Below are positions 59,501 through 64,000 of a DNA stretch of 64,000 nt, piece after piece (positions within the stretch are counted from its first letter, which is position 1; every line of letters begins with the position of its first letter). The DNA is from Xestospongia muta (Eukaryota > Porifera > Demospongiae > Haplosclerida > Petrosiidae), in the NCBI GenBank assembly GCA_963693285.1, contig OY848922.1:2344923-2408922 (forward strand), given 5' to 3'. Position numbers and translations under genes: made by a program. Under the pieces are notes generated by a model. The model saw nothing but the letters and a program-made list of their open reading frames with translations, was not told where the DNA came from and ran no database searches.

Positions 59501-62500
59501 GACAATCCATTCATGTGTCCATCCATCCATTTTGTCCATTTGTTTGTCTATCTATCCATACATTCAACCATCCTTTATCTATTGTTCTCTTTGTTTGTTT
59601 ATATATATATATAATTGTATCCATCCTTGGATCATTAATCTATCAATCTCTTCCTTCATCTACATCTGTCTATCTGTTTGTCTATTAGAAAGATGGATGA
59701 GCAAAAAATTTCAGAGACCAAATAGAATAATGATAGAATAATAATGTACATATATAATATAATAACTAAATGGATCCATTGGAATAATGGATGAATGAAC
59801 TGATGGAAGAGTGAAAGGACAGGGCACATATATTTGACATATAGTAACAAATGATGAGATATCCATTGTGTTTTATATTATAGTTCCTACTATAACAAGT
59901 CATCTTGAATTAGTACATGAAAAAGAAAGATATATAGCTCAACTCACTCGTAAACTACACACTGTTATTAAAGAGAAAGAAAGGAAAGAGGAAATCATAA
60001 TTACTCTCCAAAGACAAGTACAAGAGTATAAGCAACAGAAATTATCTAGGACTCCTCAAAAGACTACAGGTTTGTTATTATTGTAAATATAACAGTTCGT
60101 AACTTTATTTACCATATATCACAGATGTTGTCAGTTATCTTCCTAAACTAGCAATTGTTCTACAACCAGTACAAGAAGATTGGGAGCTACTGGGTCATCA
60201 ACTTAATATAGATCAGTCTGTACTGACTGATATCAGAAGTAAAGGAGATTCTACTGAACAGATGAAATGCTTGTTAGAGGAATGGTCTATAAAAGGAGGT
60301 ACATTGACACAACTTGAAGATGCTCTGTTTCATATTGACAAGAAAGATGTCATTTCTGGTATGTCATAATATTGTATGTTGTACTAATCACAAAAATGTC
60401 ATAGTATTGTAGGGTACAATATATATATAACATCACTTTATTAGTTCTTCTACAATCAATTTTGAAATTTACCATTAAATTTTGTATAATTAGTTATTAC
60501 ATTTTTACGTTTTTGTAAGTTATAAGCACAAGATATTAAATTATGGTGATCTCTTATTTACAACATTGACACTAAAGTTAGTACTTTTTATAGCCTGGCA
60601 CACACAGTATTCCAGGTAGTCATATAATCGTTTTTAGCATGTGTAATATATTATATAGAATATGTCAGGTCAATAATATATATTGTAATGATTAAAGTTT
60701 ATATTACTGTATGTTATAATAGTTTTTTTTTCAAATATAAAGGATTACATGAACTAACAAGAAAAGAGAAACTAGTTCATGAAGATGATTCATATGTTCA
60801 CCATGAAGTGATAACCAAAGATGTAGAATGTCAGTTTAACTATCTCATCCCTTCTCTTGGTATGTCACTAGTATATTGTCATGTATTGATATTATTTTAT
60901 TAGACAAATTGGAATATCTTGATGGTACTGGTGTTCATATAGCTGGTAAGAAACTTTTCCTAATCCAAGGAGAACACAGTTGCTTATTAAATTGGGATGA
61001 GTATGGTTTGAGAATTAATATACCTCATGGAACTGTACCTCCTGGAGAAACTTGTGAAGTTTCTATTGCAGCAATTGTAGGGGGAGAGTTTGAGTCTCCC
61101 TCTGGTACAATGTTAGCGAGTGCAGTTTATGCTGTTTCTGTTTCCAAAGCACTCCTTCAACCAGTTCAGTTATCTATTCAACACTGTATGTATTATTAGT
61201 ACTATAACTCTTCTTAGTGTTCATTTAGTACATATACTGTTATATAGGTGACCTTGTTATGTACTATAACTTAGTATAGTCTTATTACTTCCATACATGT
61301 TATACTAGTAGTAGACTACCACATTGTATACTGACATTAGTACTCTTGTGTTCTCTCATATAGTCCTCAATGATGGTCAATGGTCAGTAGGGTTTGTACT
61401 AGACTCTAATGAACTGACCTCAACTGATAACTACCAACAAAGAGTACTAAAACAACTCACAGAAGGAAGAAGACAATGGATAGAACAACAAGAAACAAAA
61501 CCAACTCAAGACAAGTTATCAACTAAGGAGGCAGTTCCTCAAGCTAACTACCGAGATGATCTTTTAGTTGCTCAACAAAACATACAAAGTCTTCAAGAAA
61601 GACTACTAGAACTAGAATCTCAACAAGTTAGACAACAAGGTAACCTAACGATTTTGATGTAGTTAGTTATATAGTTAAGTAGATGTATGGATAATAGACT
61701 GATAGTCCATACATTCTCTGTATGTTAGAGTTTGTTTTATGACAATCCATTCATGTGTCCATCCATCCATTATAGGTAGAAAGGAATGAATATTGTTATA
61801 TCTCTATCTGTCCATTCTTCTGTTTATCCATCCATCCATTCATTCATATATTCATCTATCATCCATTTTTCTATCTCTTTGTCTGTTTGTCCATTTACTA
61901 GTCCACATTTCTCCATATCCATCTGCCTGTCCATTAGTTTGGTATTCATCCATTGTAAAGATGGATGGATGAGATATTAAGAGACAACGTATGATTGTAT
62001 AATGGACAAATTGATTAAAGGATTCAGATGGAATAATAGATGAATGGACATATGGAAGGATGAATGGATGGATGGACTTGGGGACATATAAAAGATGGAT
62101 TAATAGAATAATAAAATGTATTGATGTGTACATAGAGAGATAGAGAAATGGATGTATATATCAATTGATGGATGGATAGCTAAATAGTTGGGAGATGACT
62201 AAATGGATGAATAGATGGACAAGTAAAATGACAGATGGATCAATAGTTTGACATAATTATAATAAGACACATAGTGACAGATGATGAGATATCCATTGTT
62301 TTATATATTATAGTTTTTATTATATTATTATATTTTATTGTATCTTATTTTATATTTTTTATTATGTTTATATTGTAGTTCCTATGACAACAAGTCATTT
62401 TGATTTAGTACATGAAAAAGATAGCTATATAGCTCAACTCACTCCTAAACTACACACTATTACTAAAGAGAAAGAGGAGATCATAATAACACTCCAAACA

Positions 62501-63931
62501 CAACTACAAGAGTATAAACAACAGAACTTACCTAGGACTCCTCAAAAGACTACAGGTTTATTATTATTGTAAATATAACAGATCATCACTTTATTTACCA
62601 CATATCACAGATGTTGTCAGTTATCTTCCTAAACTAGCAGTTGTTCTACAACCAGTACAAGAAGATTGGGAACTACTGGGTCATCAACTTAATATAGATC
62701 AGTCTATACTGACTGATATCAAAAGTAAAGGAGATTCTACTGAACAGATGAGCCATTTGTTAGAGGAATGGTCTATAAAAGGAGGTACATTGACACAACT
62801 TGAAAACGCTCTACTTCATATTGGCGAGAAAGATGTCATTTCTGGTATGTTATATTACAGCAATCTGTCAATGTGTTAAACATGACATTATTATTATTGT
62901 GATCTTATTGTCAGATTTACTTGCTCTACAAGACACAGACAGTACACATACTGATATCAGTGTACAGGTCTCTACTGATTATAGTGATAAATGTATCCAG
63001 TGTGATTACTGGAATAATACCAATATATCAGGTAACCTATATATTATATATTATATTCTTCAGTGCATGTTTCTTATGTAGACTCATTTGAAAGAATGGT
63101 TACAGTTGGAAAGAAGCTATGTCTCTACAATGCTCATACTAATCATGAATTAATAGTGGAACAATGTGGATTAAGACTTGTCATTCCTGCAGAGGTCATC
63201 ACACCAGTTGAGTCTATATATGAGGTAGCTGCTCAAGGTTTGTGGGGTGGTACATTTGTGTTCCCTGAAGGTACCACACTTATCAGTGGTGTTTGTTATA
63301 TATCAGTGTCCAGTTCCTATGAGCTCAACAAACCAGTTACCGTTGAGCTAATGCATTGCGCTCAAATACTTAATGAAAAACAGACACAATACCTGAGTTT
63401 TGTGGCTGCTAAATCTGGCCCACCCTTCAAATTTGAATACTTACCAGGTGGATCATTTTCTACTGAGTCTCAATATGGTACTATATCTTTAAAGAAGTTT
63501 TCATTACTAGCTATAGTACTAGTTATTGGTGGAGCTGCAGTACTTGCCTTAGGAGAAGTAGCAAGACGTCATATTACAGCAGGTAAGTAAGAAATGATTG
63601 TATTAATTTAAATATTTACACATCCAGGTAACAAACCTTCCTGTTACTATCAAGCTTGTGTTTTTTATAAAAGTATGGATACCAATAAATGGAATTTAAA
63701 TTTTGTTGTAACTCAAGATACCAAGTATTCTGAGGTAATAGGTCTATATAAGTGTATTAATTTTAATTATTTTGTTTATAGTGTGTTCAAGAACTGGCAT
63801 CTACTGATGAGCTTGGAGAAAAACATTCCAGCTTTAGATTTTGTTTTGTCTCTAAGACATTGAAGTTATCAGGATTTCCTGATGATGCAGTTGAAGGATG
63901 GGTAGTGAAACCTATTCATAATCCTCCTGTA
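56562..63931 (+). CDS. Unit F: Kelch gene with two coil-Death-ZU5 sets, continues past window
   Basis: Exons: 56562-56583, 56815-57348, 57859-58022, 58102-58287, 58589-58745, 59124-59399, 59884-60069, 60125-60358, 60743-60859, 60904-61185, 61364-61639, 62379-62555, 62611-62844, 62915-63031, 63082-63582, 63628-63734 and 63782-63931. All are open with canonical sites. A recombination joint at about 61183-61190 cuts the first ZU5 exon and attaches the intron before a second coil exon. The joint itself makes a GTATGT donor in phase 1, so the whole chain can be read in frame: Kelch, coil, coil, Death, half ZU5, coil, coil, Death, ZU5, UPA. Whether it is expressed as one protein is inference; otherwise TAG at 61197 ends a shorter product. 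Confidence 0.6.
56641..56768. mobile_element. 128-bp hAT-like MITE in intron 1 of unit F
   Basis: The ends CAGTGTCTATTC and, inverted, TAGTGTCTATTC pair through about 40 nt (GCAGGAAATGTATACTTTGT on both arms), leaving a short GC-richer loop. The 8-nt TAATTATA stands on both sides, and the other units show a single TAATTATA at the empty site. An 8-nt target duplication and CAGTG-like ends fit the hAT superfamily. No coding capacity. Confidence 0.85.
56815..58745 (+). CDS. Unit F Kelch propeller exons, intact
   Basis: Exons 56815-57348, 57859-58022, 58102-58287 and 58589-58745. Six GG doublets (LYLWGG, KIYYFGG, LLVIGG, AIIFGG, LVMIGG, LVIVGG), no stop. Unit-specific loop residues include [24 protein letters not shown] and TERCYHSLS, whereas strands are conserved. 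Intron 57349-57858 shows no gene. Confidence 0.8.
59124..60358 (+). CDS. Unit F first coil exons and Death domain
   Basis: Exons 59124-59399 (coil linker), 59884-60069 (second coil, [14 protein letters not shown]) and 60125-60358 (Death: [30 protein letters not shown]). All open. The intron 59400-59883 differs from those of the other units: its inverted-repeat sequence is replaced by a diverged TCCAT/CTAT-rich stretch. Confidence 0.75.
60743..61185 (+). CDS. Unit F linker and 5' half of ZU5 ending at new donor
   Basis: Linker exon 60743-60859, then ZU5 exon from 60904: [39 protein letters not shown], up to LSIQH. At the following ACTGT the sequence switches to intron sequence (ATGTATTATTAGTACTATAA, as at 16327). 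The remaining half of ZU5 is missing. The switch creates T|GTATGT in phase 1; if unused, TAG follows at 61197. Confidence 0.7.
61364..62844 (+). CDS. Unit F second coil exons and second Death domain
   Basis: Exons 61364-61639 (coil linker), 62379-62555 (coil, [14 protein letters not shown] with a helix-bending Pro in place of Arg) and 62611-62844 (Death: [38 protein letters not shown]). All open and phase 1-1. No Kelch exons lie between this and the first set. Confidence 0.75.
62915..63582 (+). CDS. Unit F linker and complete ZU5 of a diverged type
   Basis: Linker 62915-63031 ([17 protein letters not shown]), then ZU5 exon 63082-63582: [89 protein letters not shown]. It is clearly ZU5 but only distantly like the other copies here. 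The exon ends in a hydrophobic run, [20 protein letters not shown], which could be a membrane segment. The AG at 63080-63081 is chosen because phase and the unit A remnant (2314) agree. Confidence 0.75.
63628..63931 (+). CDS. Unit F UPA-like exons, cut by the window end
   Basis: Exons 63628-63734 (phase 1-0) and 63782-63931 (0-0). [20 protein letters not shown] and [14 protein letters not shown], then [12 protein letters not shown] at the place of GWSVYPHSYPTK in the other units. Same exon order and phases as UPA blocks elsewhere. The third UPA exon and any CARD-like tail must lie beyond 64000. Confidence 0.5.
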
Positions 63932-64000
63932 GTAAGTGTCATAAAATATTTGCTTAATATAAAAAGCATTTATTAACCTCTCTGTGCATGGGCGCATAGT

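Overview
This window is eukaryotic nuclear DNA: strongly AT-rich, with short GT-AG introns, symmetric exon phases and animal signalling domains. The domain mix (Kelch, Death, ZU5/UPA, CARD-like, TKL-type kinase) and the compact introns suggest a sponge, most likely a demosponge such as Amphimedon. That name is inference; no search was run.

The window is dominated by a tandem array of one gene family on the + strand, here called units A to F. Unit A (361-6902) is the 3' part of a gene whose Kelch exons lie before the window. B is 14076-20582, C 24391-30733, D 34819-42065, E 48431-53293, and F runs from 56562 past the window end. A complete unit starts with a 7-residue first exon, then four exons giving a six-bladed Kelch propeller (six GG doublets), then a Gln-rich coiled-coil exon. 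After that the effector differs. A, B, C, D and F carry coiled coil, Death domain, ZU5, UPA-like exons and a CARD-like tail. Unit E carries a one-exon coiled-coil protein kinase. No signal peptide is seen on the first exon, so the products look cytosolic: a shared recognition/oligomerisation front end on exchangeable death-fold or kinase outputs. This resembles innate-immune or cell-death adaptors, but that function is inference.

The array is in active birth-and-death. B, C and D carry stops, frameshifts or lost splice sites. E has one 1-nt deletion in a Kelch exon. A and F keep an open frame across every exon inspected. Several recombination joints are visible: A has a doubled coil-Death module, D has a tail switched to the A type, and F runs from a half ZU5 domain into a second coil-Death-ZU5-UPA set.

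Spacers between units are themselves duplicated. They carry a small + strand ORF (at 23055, 33479, 47011 and, without its ATG, 55205) and a minus-strand ORF with weak resemblance to a SEFIR domain C-terminus. Between A and B the spacer is interrupted by about 5.8 kb of unrelated DNA: an array of 142-bp repeats (8243-9170), a minus-strand PHD-finger gene (9380-11409), and the same repeats in inverted orientation (11690-13530) surrounding a purple-acid-phosphatase-like exon. Three small TIR elements are inserted elsewhere, at 21285, 50715 and 56641. A truncated kinase duplicate lies at 44441-44653. No rRNA, tRNA or CRISPR was seen.
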